Part shown: positions 34,341 to 42,448 of the stretch, one piece after another
How the letters are laid out: each line of letters begins with the position of its first letter
How positions within the stretch are numbered: position 1 is the first letter of the stretch
Assembly: GCA_963842125.1 (NCBI GenBank)
Contig: CAWJFE010000005.1
Coordinates: forward strand, 806,001 to 870,000
Reading direction: 5' to 3'
Length of the DNA: 64,000 bases
Source: CAWCWK01 sp963842125
GTDB lineage: Bacteria; Pseudomonadota; Alphaproteobacteria; Rhizobiales; CAWCWK01
Position numbers and translations under genes: made by a program
The notes under the pieces: model-generated
Seen by the model: the letters and a program-made list of their open reading frames with translations, nothing else
What the model was told of the DNA's origin: nothing
Database searches by the model: none

Positions 34341-34967
34341 ATGAACAAGCGAGTGAAACCCACCGCCCGGCGTAGGCGGCTCTCGCCCGATGAGCGCAGG
34401 CAGCAGATTATCGACGGTGCTGTCGCCTACTTCGCAGAGGTGGGTCTAGGCGGAAACACGCGTGATCTGGCGACCCGGCTCGGCGTGACCCAATCGCTGA
34501 TCTTCAAATACTTCGACTCGAAGGCCGAGCTCCTCGAGGCCGTCTACGACGAGGTCTATCTAAACCGCGTCTCATCGACCTGGGCACCGCGCCTGACCGA
34601 CCGCTCCCGCCCGCTGCGCGAGCGGCTGACGGACTTCTACAAGGAATACGCGGCCGCCATTTTCACCGAGGAGTGGATGCGCATCTTCGTGTCGGCGGGT
34701 CTGGCCGGATCGGACCTCAATCGGCGCTATCTCGACCATATCCGCGAGCTCTTCCTGCAACCCCTCCTTGAGGAGATGCGCGTGCATATCTCGCCCGAGA
34801 GACCGGTCGATGCTGAAGACATCTGGTTGTTGCACGGCAGTATCGTCTATTTGGGCATTCGTAAGTTCGTCTATCGAGTGCCCGTCCCGGACGATCTCGA
34901 ACCCGTGATCTCGCGCGCGGTCGAGGGGTTTATACGATCGCACGACCTGGACCATCACGATCCATGA
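34341..34967 (+). CDS. TetR family transcriptional regulator
   Basis: A 208-residue regulator. The N-terminal helix-turn-helix spans RRQQIIDGAVAYFAEVGLGGNTRDLATRLGVTQSLIFKYFDSKAELLEAVYDEV, about residues 16-70. Its recognition helix VTQSLIFKYF followed by DSKAELL is the TetR signature. The C-terminal helical ligand-binding part is not assignable to a known inducer. ATG at 34341 follows GAGAGG; the basic lead KRVKPTARRRRL precedes the domain. It is divergent from the hydroxylase-TRAP operon and probably represses it until the transported substrate or product is present; this is inferred from position. Confidence 0.92.
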   Translation: MNKRVKPTARRRRLSPDERRQQIIDGAVAYFAEVGLGGNTRDLATRLGVTQSLIFKYFDSKAELLEAVYDEVYLNRVSSTWAPRLTDRSRPLRERLTDFYKEYAAAIFTEEWMRIFVSAGLAGSDLNRRYLDHIRELFLQPLLEEMRVHISPERPVDAEDIWLLHGSIVYLGIRKFVYRVPVPDDLEPVISRAVEGFIRSHDLDHHDP

Positions 34968-35165
34968 ACGCGCAGAGTTGGCGTATGCGCGGGGTGCGAG
35001 CATCCTCATCACTACCCGCGCGGTTGCGTCATCCCGTCGCGATCGCGGTGGGGCGTTGGCTAGCGGATGGATCCGGATCGGCACTCCGACGTTGTATTCT
35101 CTTGAATGCGAGCTGTGGCTGGCTGAAGCAGGGCGGCGACGTCGGGCGAAGTATTGGAGAACGCC

Positions 35166-36245
35166 ATGCCGAACATGGACGACCTCGCCCGGACCGAGCG
35201 CGTTGCCTGGGAAGTCGTTGAGGGGCGGCCTGCCGACGACGCCGCTCGCGTGCTCTGCGATGTGCTGGGCCACTGCGATGCGTACGCGTCGCTCATAGAC
35301 CCCGCGACGGGACGGGGCCTCGGCGAGGGGTTCGCCTACCTCGATCCCGCGCTGATCGAACTCATGGCACGCGAGTTCGCGACGCCCGAGACCAGCCCGT
35401 TCCTGCGCGCGATGCCGTGTATCTCCCCCGATATGTTCCACCACTGCACCGACATCATCGACATGGACGAGCTGCGGCATACCGACTTCTATGGCGACTG
35501 GTGGGTGCCGAGCGGTGTGCGCGATCATGCCGGCGGGATCATGCTCCCGGCGCCCGACGGCCGGCTGGTCTGGGTGGTGATCGGCTGCCTCGGTCATCGC
35601 GATTGGCTAGACGCGGACGAGCTACGCTACGCGGAAGCGGCCTGCGGTACGATTGCCCGCGCCCTGCGCACGACCGCCGCCATGTCGCATGGCGAGGCGA
35701 ACGCGACGCTTCTTGCGCTGGCACCGGATCCCAGCTGGTTGCTAGGCGCCGACGGCCATCTTCACCTCGCCAACGCCGCCGCGCACGATCCGGGCGTGGC
35801 GGCCCCCATGCGGCGCCGCAATGGCGGGATCGCGCTGGCGGACGCCGACGCGCAGGAGCGGTTGTCGGTCGTCATAGCCACCGTGCAGGCCGGCCTGTGC
35901 GAGGAGGGAAGCGTCCTCGTCGCACGCGAGAACGGGTTCGCCCGGCTGACAGTGGAGGCCGGGCCGTCCTATCGCGACGAAGGGACCACGCTTCTCACGC
36001 TTCGAGCGCCCCGCCCTATGGCGTGGACCGTGGACGACCTCCGCGAAGCGTTCGGGTTGACGCCTAGCGAAGGCCGCGTCGCCCTAGCGCTCGCCAGCGG
36101 CGCGAGCACGGCCGAGACTGCCGCAATGCTAGGCGTGAACGGCGATACCGTGCGCATCTACCTGAAGCGTGTCTACGCCAAGGTCGGCGTGCGAGACCGT
36201 AGCGCGCTGGTGGCCCTCTTGCTGCGGGGCGCAGGCACGGCCTGA
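35166..36245 (+). CDS. LuxR family transcriptional regulator
   Basis: A 359-residue DNA-binding protein with a C-terminal LuxR/GerE helix-turn-helix at about 297-350. It reads FGLTPSEGRVALALASGASTAETAAMLGVNGDTVRIYLKRVYAKVGVRDRSALVALLL, with the invariant glutamate, the recognition helix and the typical KVGVRDR turn. The first 290 residues have no clear domain; a region near 180-270 (SWLLGADGHLHLANAAAHD) resembles a degenerate PAS fold seen in such regulators. ATG at 35166 with GGAG six bases upstream was preferred; a TTG at 35154 and an ATG at 35178 are alternatives. It stands alone in its orientation, so its targets are unknown. Confidence 0.88.
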   Translation: MPNMDDLARTERVAWEVVEGRPADDAARVLCDVLGHCDAYASLIDPATGRGLGEGFAYLDPALIELMAREFATPETSPFLRAMPCISPDMFHHCTDIIDMDELRHTDFYGDWWVPSGVRDHAGGIMLPAPDGRLVWVVIGCLGHRDWLDADELRYAEAACGTIARALRTTAAMSHGEANATLLALAPDPSWLLGADGHLHLANAAAHDPGVAAPMRRRNGGIALADADAQERLSVVIATVQAGLCEEGSVLVARENGFARLTVEAGPSYRDEGTTLLTLRAPRPMAWTVDDLREAFGLTPSEGRVALALASGASTAETAAMLGVNGDTVRIYLKRVYAKVGVRDRSALVALLLRGAGTA

Positions 36246-36295
36246 CACGGTTGCGGATGTCGCCGTCAGACGGAGGCAGTCCAGAAGGCGATCGA

Positions 36296-36317
36296 TCCTC
36301 GGACCGGCGCCCGAGGA
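36296..36317. repeat. palindromic intergenic repeat, copy 1
   Basis: TCCTCGG and CCGAGGA form a perfect seven-base stem around an eight-base loop, between the LuxR gene end (36245) and the TadG end (36368). It shares its core and the following GACGAG with the copy at 38582-38605 in the same orientation. The form resembles the TCATCCTCGGGC...CCGAGGATC palindromes common in alphaproteobacterial intergenic DNA. It may also act as a terminator for either neighbour. Confidence 0.6.
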
Positions 36318-36367
36318 GGACGAGTAGGCGTGGACGAAGGGCCGCGCCGACGTCGATAGGAACGGCG

Positions 36368-38107
36368 CTAATGCGTGAGGCGGACCGTCGATAGGCGCTC
36401 CGCGATCGCCGGGAAGACCGACTTCAGGTCGGCTTGCGTGCGGGCCACGATGAACTGTTCGGGGTTGGAGGCGCAAGCTTCCAAGGTCTTGCGGGCTGCT
36501 TCCTCTTTGAGGTCGAAGGCCACCATCCAGAGGTCGATATCCGCTGCCTTCGCAGCGTCGCAGGCCTTGAGAAACCGGGTGTTGAGCGCCGCCGTGACCT
36601 CTTCCATACTCTCCGGGCGGTCGGCTAGGAGGGCACCGTGGCTGAGATAGCCGTAGGGGCTATAGCTCGACCAGTTGATGCCTTCGTAAGGCACGTACTC
36701 GTCGGTCGGCACGATGTTGTTCTCGCCATCGGCCATCATGATGATGACCTTCCGGTTGGCCCGGTCCGAGAGCGGTTTAGCACCGGCGAACGGCTCGTTC
36801 GGTGCAAGCGTGCGCCATCCCCACATGAAGCCCTCAATGGCGTTGGTGCCGCCGTCGGCCCTCAATGTATCGACATCGGCGCGGAACGTTCCGAGGTCGT
36901 CGGTCAGCGGGGTGATGGGCTGCGTATCGCAGAGGAGATTGGGACCGTGCGACGTGTCGGCCCAACTCTTGCTGAGCGTCGGCCGTGCGCCGCGATATTT
37001 GCAGACGCTATTCTGCGCCGTGCGAAGAATGCCGGCAGGGCCGGTTTCCTTCGTGTTTTTCTTGCTGTGCCCTTTCTTCTTTCCCTTGCCCTTCGATGTG
37101 CCCTTGTTCTTGTCACCGGCAGGTCGGTCGGCGGAGCCTCCGGCGCGGGAGAGACGGCTACCGCATGTGCCGCTGTCATCGGGGAGGTAGGTGTTCATGT
37201 AGCGCACGCCGTCGAGCGGATTGACGTCGAGCTCGTTCGGCTCGCCCGGCTCGTCCGGCGCGAACATGGGCACGAAGAGCGATTCCGGCTTCTTGCGGTC
37301 AGGCGCGCCGACGCTCAGTTCGTACAGTCCGGGGCGGGCCATAACGCAGCCGGCCCATTCGATCTTCATTTCGTCGAGGAGTTCGAAGCGGGTGACCGTC
37401 TCGTCGAAATCCTGGTAGTGGATCGGCGAGTGGCCCTTGGCGTCCATCCAGTCGGCATCCGCGTTTTCGGGACCGACGTTGACCGCGAGCGAGAACGGCA
37501 CGAGCGAGACGTCGACCTCGCCCGTCTTCTGGATCTCCTCCAAGACGTCCGCGAAGTCGCGCAGCCCCGTTTGGAGAGCGTTCATGTCCATCTCCATCGA
37601 ATGGGACGTATCGACGACGACTGCGACCTCGAGCGATTGAATGCCGGCCACGGCGGTACCGGTCGCGGTGATGTCGATCGCCGGGATGCCGATAAGGCCC
37701 ATGAACGCCGTCGACAGTTCCGTCTTGGCCGAAACCGTTACCGCACTACTCTCCTCATCGAACGCGACTTGAAAGGTGGGGTCCGCCAGCGAGCGCTGGT
37801 CCGATGTTCGCGCGAAGTTCGCCTTGCCGATCGAAATGCCGTAAGCCTCGGCCTCCTCGCGATTGGTGAGCATGCGCGAAGCCGAGGCCATCGCTGCGCT
37901 ATCGACCGAACCCTGCAACGTCGAGAGAGCAGTCGCAGCCCGCGTATAGTCGACCGTCGCCCCTATGAGTGCGACGGCGGGAAGCGCCACGACACCGAAG
38001 ACCACCGCAACCACGCCGCGCTTGTCGTCGCGAAATGCCGAGAGCGGCATGGATGCGCGGGTGCTATGGACCAAACTTTGCGGAACGTTCGCTCCCATCT
38101 TCGCCAT
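36368..38107 (-). CDS. TadG-like pilus assembly protein with von Willebrand factor A domain
   Basis: A 579-residue envelope protein. The N-terminus has the TadE/TadG-type hydrophobic helix GVVAVVFGVVALPAVALIGATVDYTRA (about 31-58) that anchors it in the inner membrane. A vWA domain follows, with the metal-binding DxSxS motif in VVVDTSHSMEMDM near 161-173 and later VIIMMADGENNIVPTDEY. A lysine-rich low-complexity stretch (about 330-352, KNKGTSKGKGKKKGHSKKN) interrupts the domain. ATG at 38107 has GGAG nine bases upstream. No other tad pilus gene is in the window, so it appears to be an orphan. The ends of the gene are flanked by two copies of a palindromic repeat. Confidence 0.88.
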   Translation of the reverse strand: MAKMGANVPQSLVHSTRASMPLSAFRDDKRGVVAVVFGVVALPAVALIGATVDYTRAATALSTLQGSVDSAAMASASRMLTNREEAEAYGISIGKANFARTSDQRSLADPTFQVAFDEESSAVTVSAKTELSTAFMGLIGIPAIDITATGTAVAGIQSLEVAVVVDTSHSMEMDMNALQTGLRDFADVLEEIQKTGEVDVSLVPFSLAVNVGPENADADWMDAKGHSPIHYQDFDETVTRFELLDEMKIEWAGCVMARPGLYELSVGAPDRKKPESLFVPMFAPDEPGEPNELDVNPLDGVRYMNTYLPDDSGTCGSRLSRAGGSADRPAGDKNKGTSKGKGKKKGHSKKNTKETGPAGILRTAQNSVCKYRGARPTLSKSWADTSHGPNLLCDTQPITPLTDDLGTFRADVDTLRADGGTNAIEGFMWGWRTLAPNEPFAGAKPLSDRANRKVIIMMADGENNIVPTDEYVPYEGINWSSYSPYGYLSHGALLADRPESMEEVTAALNTRFLKACDAAKAADIDLWMVAFDLKEEAARKTLEACASNPEQFIVARTQADLKSVFPAIAERLSTVRLTH

Positions 38108-38830
38108 TGTGCAATCTCCAATTGGCGGGGTTGCGTATATCTTTTGACGTAACGGAAGGCCGGGGGCTCGTATGCCGTTCGGCTCTACGCCCGTTCTATC
38201 CTCAATTGCGTTCTTAACTTCTTAACTGGAGAGGGCGGCCGCATTGCGGCTTGCCCGACGGCGCGAACGGCCTCGCAAGATCTAACGTGCAGACATTCAC
38301 CACGAGAATCCAAGCCGCCCTGATTGGCGCGCTCTTGCGATGGCCCCCTTAGGGACCAGTGTCGCGCTATTACCAGTCACCGACGTGGCCGATCTACGCC
38401 GGCTCTAAGGCAACTCCTGCAAAGCATGGTTCAAGCGACGACTTGACCTCTTGCCGTCATTCTTTGGCGCCGACCCGAGAATTCAGCGGCGCAATGAGCA
38501 GGACCTTCGTACGAACGCTGGACTGATTGATGACTTGCGACGGGTTGCCGACGACCCAGCGCGATGCAATCACCGCTCCGGATCCTCGGCTCGGTGCCCG
38601 AGGATGACGAGGAGGGGGCGAACGTCGAGCGAACGTTTGCAGAAGCGACTCCAGGTATGTCGCGAAGACCCCATCGACCCTGCGCAAGATCGACGCAGAA
38701 GGCGTTTCGCGTCGGGGCCATGCCAGGCATATTGGAAAGCGATCCGGAGGGCGACCGCGCGGATCGTGAACCGTGATCGTCACGCCGCGCATTCGGAAGT
38801 GGGGCAGACGTCGGACCTTAGGAGGTTTGA
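38108..38830. other. 723-base intergenic region
   Basis: No convincing gene: frames here are short, arginine-rich and lack ribosome sites. It holds a tandem octamer TCTTAACT at 38212-38227 upstream of the TadG gene (probably promoter-proximal), the palindromic repeat at 38582-38605, and the strong AGGAGG ribosome site of the hydrolase gene at 38819-38825. Confidence 0.7.
38582..38605. repeat. palindromic intergenic repeat, copy 2
   Basis: ATCCTCGG and CCGAGGAT form a perfect eight-base stem with an eight-base loop, followed by GACGAGGAGG. It is the same element as at 36296-36317, in the same orientation, on the other side of the TadG gene. It resembles widespread alphaproteobacterial palindromic repeats. 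Confidence 0.6.
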
Positions 38831-39913
38831 ATGCTCATGAGTACGAGGCAGACCTTGGTGGTTGTTGCGACGGTCTTCCTTTCCGCAGGATCGGCTTCCG
38901 GGCAGGAGGGTCCCCGCCCGGCCTTTCCGGACAGAGCCGAACTGACCGCTGCGCTCAAGACTTACGACGTGCCCGGCGCAGCGATGGCGACGCTGGAGGG
39001 CTGCGCGCCGCGTGAAGTGATCGTGGCCGGAACGGCGGACCTCTCGACCGGAGTGCCCGTCTCGGAGCGTACGGCGTTCGAGGCAGCCTCGCTGACGAAG
39101 CCCGTCTTCGCCTACCTCGTGATGACGCTAATCGAGGACGGGGTACTCGACCTCGATCGCCCGCTCGCCGAAACATTCGCCTACGAGCGCATCCCGGATG
39201 CCGGGGCCTACGCCGTCGTCACCCCGCGCATGATCCTGACCCACCGCACCGGGTTGCCCAACTGGGTGGACGAGGGGACGGCGTTCCACGAGCGCACCGC
39301 TTCGCTCTCCTTCAACAGTCCACCCGGCGAGGCCTTCAGCTACTCCGGCGAGGCCTTTCAGCTCCTCCAAGCCTATGTGGAGGACTCAACTCGCACGTCG
39401 CTCGAAACCCTCTTCCAAGACCGGCTGGGCGCCGTCATGCCGAATTCCACGCTCGAGCGCCCGCTGCCGCATACGGTCGTTCCGGCCAAAGGGTATCCGG
39501 CAGCGCCCGATGCGGGGAACGGGCGCGGGCTCGACAATCTCTACGACCGCGCGATGGCCGCCAGCTCCCTCGTCACGACCGCCGGAGACTACGCCGCCTT
39601 CCTCAGCCACGTTTGCGAAGGCGAGGGGCTGGCCTCCGACCTCCGTGCAGACATGCTGCGCCCGCAATCGCCAGCGCCGATGGAGGTCATCCGTATCGGC
39701 GACGGGCCGATCCCGCCCCCCGCTTCGTGGGGGCTAGGCTGGATGATCCTCGATCTCGGCGAGATGTCCCTGGCCGGCCATGGCGGCAGCAACGACGAGT
39801 TCACCGCCTTCGCCGGTTTTATGCCCGAGACCGGCGACGGGATCGTCCTCCTCACCAATGGCCGGAACGGAGAAGTAATGATCCAGTCGATCCTCATGCC
39901 GCCGGGGGAGTAG
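38831..39913 (+). CDS. serine hydrolase (beta-lactamase/penicillin-binding protein-like)
   Basis: A 360-residue secreted hydrolase of the class C beta-lactamase-like (Beta-lactamase, PF00144-type) fold. A Sec signal covers about 1-24 (ending SAGSASGQ). The catalytic SxxK is SLTK (Ser87, Lys90), the second-motif tyrosine is in FSYSGEAFQLL near 178, and the third motif is GHGGSNDEF near 316. These are the residues used by esterases and peptidases of this group, so antibiotic hydrolysis is not implied. AGGAGG lies six bases upstream of ATG 38831. It is a single gene; the LysR gene downstream is convergent. Confidence 0.9.
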   Translation: MLMSTRQTLVVVATVFLSAGSASGQEGPRPAFPDRAELTAALKTYDVPGAAMATLEGCAPREVIVAGTADLSTGVPVSERTAFEAASLTKPVFAYLVMTLIEDGVLDLDRPLAETFAYERIPDAGAYAVVTPRMILTHRTGLPNWVDEGTAFHERTASLSFNSPPGEAFSYSGEAFQLLQAYVEDSTRTSLETLFQDRLGAVMPNSTLERPLPHTVVPAKGYPAAPDAGNGRGLDNLYDRAMAASSLVTTAGDYAAFLSHVCEGEGLASDLRADMLRPQSPAPMEVIRIGDGPIPPPASWGLGWMILDLGEMSLAGHGGSNDEFTAFAGFMPETGDGIVLLTNGRNGEVMIQSILMPPGE

Positions 39914-39973
39914 GGCGAGCCGCATCCGCGACGGCGGCACGTTCGATAACGCGGCACGCGCCGTTCCGACGGG

Positions 39974-40858
39974 TCATGGTCCTGTCCCGCAAAGGTCGAA
40001 AGTCGTCATCAGCGCGTCGGCGAACGCTCCGATCTCCGGCCGGTTTTGATGCGTGCGAAAGACCCCGATTTCGACTGTGACGTCCCGGTTCCACGGGACG
40101 AGGCGCGTGACGCGCTCCAGACCGGGGTCGAGCGCGATGCGGTCCGCGAAGGTGAAGCCCATGCCCTGCGCTACCAGTCGATAGGCCGCCGAGCCGGTCG
40201 ACGTTTCATGCTCGGGCCGCAGAACGGTGCCGCTGCGAGCGAGCGCATCGTCGATCCGGTGGCGGATGACCGTCGTCGCATCGAGCGCGATGTAGGGCGT
40301 CCCCGCCAGATCGTCGGTACCTAGCGATACCGCTGTCGCCTTCGGATGGTCGGCCGGCAGAAGGATCGATAGTGGCACGCTGCCGAGGACGGTGAGCGTC
40401 ATCGCCTCGACAGAGAGCGGCAGCGCGGCCACCGCAACATCGTGCCGGCTCGTATGTATGCGCCGGGCCAACTCGCGCCGAGACGCCGTCTCCAGCCGTA
40501 TGGACGTGGCTGGACAAGCCCTCGCGAAAGAGGCGATGGCGGGAACGACCAGACCCGCGAGCAGGCGTGGCTGGCACACGATGTGCAGCGATGCGGCGCG
40601 GCTGTCGTCCGATACCAAGTCCTGCAGCGCATCCACCTGGGCGAGGATGCGCTGAGCCTCCAGATACAACACCTCGGCGCGAGGTGTGGGCACGAGGCTT
40701 CTCCGCTCGCGAACGAAGAGCGCTACGCCCAACTCCGCCTCCAGGAGCGAGAGTAGGCGAGATGCCGCCGACTGGCTGAGGTTCATACGCGCGGCCGCCC
40801 GCGTCAGCGTTCCGTCCTCGAGGACGCCGACCAGTACGCGCAGGGCTCGCAGGTTCAT
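39974..40858 (-). CDS. LysR family transcriptional regulator
   Basis: A 294-residue LysR regulator. The N-terminal DNA-binding domain is LRALRVLVGVLEDGTLTRAAARMNLSQSAASRLLSLLEAELGVALFVRERRSLVPTPRAEVL (about 3-65), with the long linker helix to about 90. The substrate-binding domain follows from ASLHIVCQPRLLAGLVVPAIASF to LVPWNRDVTVEIGVFR. Length and domain order are normal. It is divergent from tctC at 40982, with 123 bases between the starts, so it is the likely regulator of the TctCBA-CoA-transferase operon and probably senses a carboxylate or its CoA ester. Confidence 0.92.
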   Translation of the reverse strand: MNLRALRVLVGVLEDGTLTRAAARMNLSQSAASRLLSLLEAELGVALFVRERRSLVPTPRAEVLYLEAQRILAQVDALQDLVSDDSRAASLHIVCQPRLLAGLVVPAIASFARACPATSIRLETASRRELARRIHTSRHDVAVAALPLSVEAMTLTVLGSVPLSILLPADHPKATAVSLGTDDLAGTPYIALDATTVIRHRIDDALARSGTVLRPEHETSTGSAAYRLVAQGMGFTFADRIALDPGLERVTRLVPWNRDVTVEIGVFRTHQNRPEIGAFADALMTTFDLCGTGP

Positions 40859-40981
40859 GGCCGACTCATCGAATTAACGGCATATCTCATCGGACAATTC
40901 TACTAGGGCGATTGAACGGCACTGGCTACGGTAGACCGGAAAGCCTCCGGCAAGAGGAGGCGTCTATCGGGGAGATCCAGC

Positions 40982-41959
40982 ATGCTCAGACGAACCCTCG
41001 CAGCCCTATGCGCAGTCGCCATCGCGGCGCCGGCGGCCTTCACCTTCACCGGCGACGCGCACGCGGAATGGGCGCCGCGCCGCCCGGTCAACGTCGTCCT
41101 TCCCTATGCCGCCGGCGGCGGAACGGATGCCTTCGCCCGTGCGGTCGCCGCGACCGTGGAGGCGGAGAAACTGCTCCCCGTGCCGATGATCGTGACCAAC
41201 AAGCCGGGCGCGGGCGGCATTACCGGTGCGGCCGAAGCTGCGGGCGCACGGGCCGATGGCTCGTCCATCCTCATTACGTCGGCCGGCTCGTTCCTCCTGA
41301 CCTCCATGATGAAGGACACACCGGTCTCGCCGCTCGATGATTTCGAGATCATCGCCCAATTCGGTGACCTCGACCCCGCCATCCTCGTGCCGGCCGGTAG
41401 TCCTCATCAGACGCTCGGCGACCTCGCGGACGCTTTGAGCGCGAACCCCGGAAGCCTTCGCTGGGCGCATAACGGTGTCGGCGGCGCGCACAACGTGGCC
41501 GGGCAGAGCTTCCTGGATGCCAACGCGTTGCAGGCGACGGGCGTGCCCTTCAAGGGCGGCGGCCCGACCCGCGCGGCGGTGATCGGCGGCCAGGTCGATT
41601 TCGCCGTCGTCGGTATTCAGCAGGCGGCAGGCTTCGACAAGGAATTGCGAGTGCTCGGCCTCCTTGCGCCGGAGCGTGACGGGATCGCGACCGACGTGCC
41701 GACCGTCCCGGAGCAGGGCTTTGCCTTCGTCGAGATCTCCTCGCCCATCGTCGCCTTTGCCCCGAAGGGCACCGACCCCGCGATCCTCGCGGACATGGAA
41801 GCGCTCTTCGAGACCGTCGCGGCATCGCCGACCTTCGCAGAAACGATGAAGGCGCGTGGAAACGTGCCGGAGTTCCTCTCGGGCGCCGACGCTCGCAAGC
41901 GGTTGGAGGCGCTCTCGAGGGATGCCGCCGCGACGATCGAAGCGCTGAAGAAGGGCTGA
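40982..41959 (+). CDS. tctC: tripartite tricarboxylate transporter substrate-binding protein (TctC/Bug family)
   Basis: A 325-residue periplasmic receptor. A Sec signal covers about 1-28 (LAALCAVAIAAPAAFTFTGDAHA). The mature protein has WAPRRPVNVVLPYAAGGGTDAFAR, the pyrrole-type PYAAGGGTD loop that binds a carboxylate in Bug proteins, and then VTNKPGAGGITGAAEAAGARADGSSILITS and WAHNGVGGAHNVAGQSFL. The length fits the family. GGGGAG lies upstream of ATG 40982. It starts the operon with tctB, tctA and a CoA-transferase; the ligand is probably a di- or tricarboxylate. Confidence 0.92.
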   Translation: MLRRTLAALCAVAIAAPAAFTFTGDAHAEWAPRRPVNVVLPYAAGGGTDAFARAVAATVEAEKLLPVPMIVTNKPGAGGITGAAEAAGARADGSSILITSAGSFLLTSMMKDTPVSPLDDFEIIAQFGDLDPAILVPAGSPHQTLGDLADALSANPGSLRWAHNGVGGAHNVAGQSFLDANALQATGVPFKGGGPTRAAVIGGQVDFAVVGIQQAAGFDKELRVLGLLAPERDGIATDVPTVPEQGFAFVEISSPIVAFAPKGTDPAILADMEALFETVAASPTFAETMKARGNVPEFLSGADARKRLEALSRDAAATIEALKKG

Positions 41960-41961
41960 CG

Positions 41962-42429
41962 ATGCGTCTGGGCGGTTCGGCCGTCGGTCTTGCTCTCGCT
42001 GCCGTTGGCGGTGCCGCGGGCGTGGCCGCGCTCGGCATCGGCACCGGCTGGGCCGCCGGATCGTGGGGACCACGTGCGGTGCCGCTACTGGCGGCCGGAA
42101 CTCTGATGATGGCGGGCGTCGCCGATGCCCGCTCGGCGCGCGGCGTCCCCGCCGCCGCGCCGGACGATGGCGGGCGGCCTTGGCAGGTGCCGCTGCTGCT
42201 GGCACTCGCCATCGGCTACGTGCTGCTCATCGACCGGACCGGCTACCTGTTCGCCACCGCGCTCGCCGCGCCGCTGGCCTTCATGCTGTTCGGCCTGCGC
42301 TCGCCTTTCAAGCTTCTGGCGGTTGCGCTCGTCGTGCCGCTCCTGCTCCACATGGTCTTCTTTCGGTTGCTGGCCGTCTTCCCACCGTTCGGTTCGTGGT
42401 TCGACCTGACCGACATTCTGCCCGTCTGA
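41962..42429 (+). CDS. tctB: tripartite tricarboxylate transporter small membrane subunit (TctB)
   Basis: A 155-residue protein with four predicted membrane helices: GLALAAVGGAAGVAALGIGTGWAAG, PLLAAGTLMMAGV, VPLLLALAIGYVLLIDRTGYLFATALAAPLAFMLFG and LLAVALVVPLLLHMVFFRLLAVFP. The segment with IDRTGYLFATAL and the final HMVFFRLLAVFPPFG are typical of TctB. It starts two bases after tctC and precedes tctA by 19 bases. It forms the membrane complex with TctA. Confidence 0.88.
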   Translation: MRLGGSAVGLALAAVGGAAGVAALGIGTGWAAGSWGPRAVPLLAAGTLMMAGVADARSARGVPAAAPDDGGRPWQVPLLLALAIGYVLLIDRTGYLFATALAAPLAFMLFGLRSPFKLLAVALVVPLLLHMVFFRLLAVFPPFGSWFDLTDILPV

Positions 42430-42448
42430 ACGCGCGAGAGCCGACACC

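Noticed and set aside
38212..38227. Tandem TCTTAACT octamers as a CtrA site for the TadG gene
   Set aside because: TTAA halves are four bases apart, not the seven expected for CtrA; kept only as a possible promoter-proximal repeat.
38451..38840. A 129-codon plus-strand frame in the intergenic region before the hydrolase
   Set aside because: Arginine-rich, crosses the palindromic repeat, no ribosome site and no family resemblance.
39000..39913. Reading the serine hydrolase as an antibiotic-resistance beta-lactamase
   Set aside because: SxxK and Tyr motifs are shared with many esterases and peptidases, and the third motif is not diagnostic; no resistance context.
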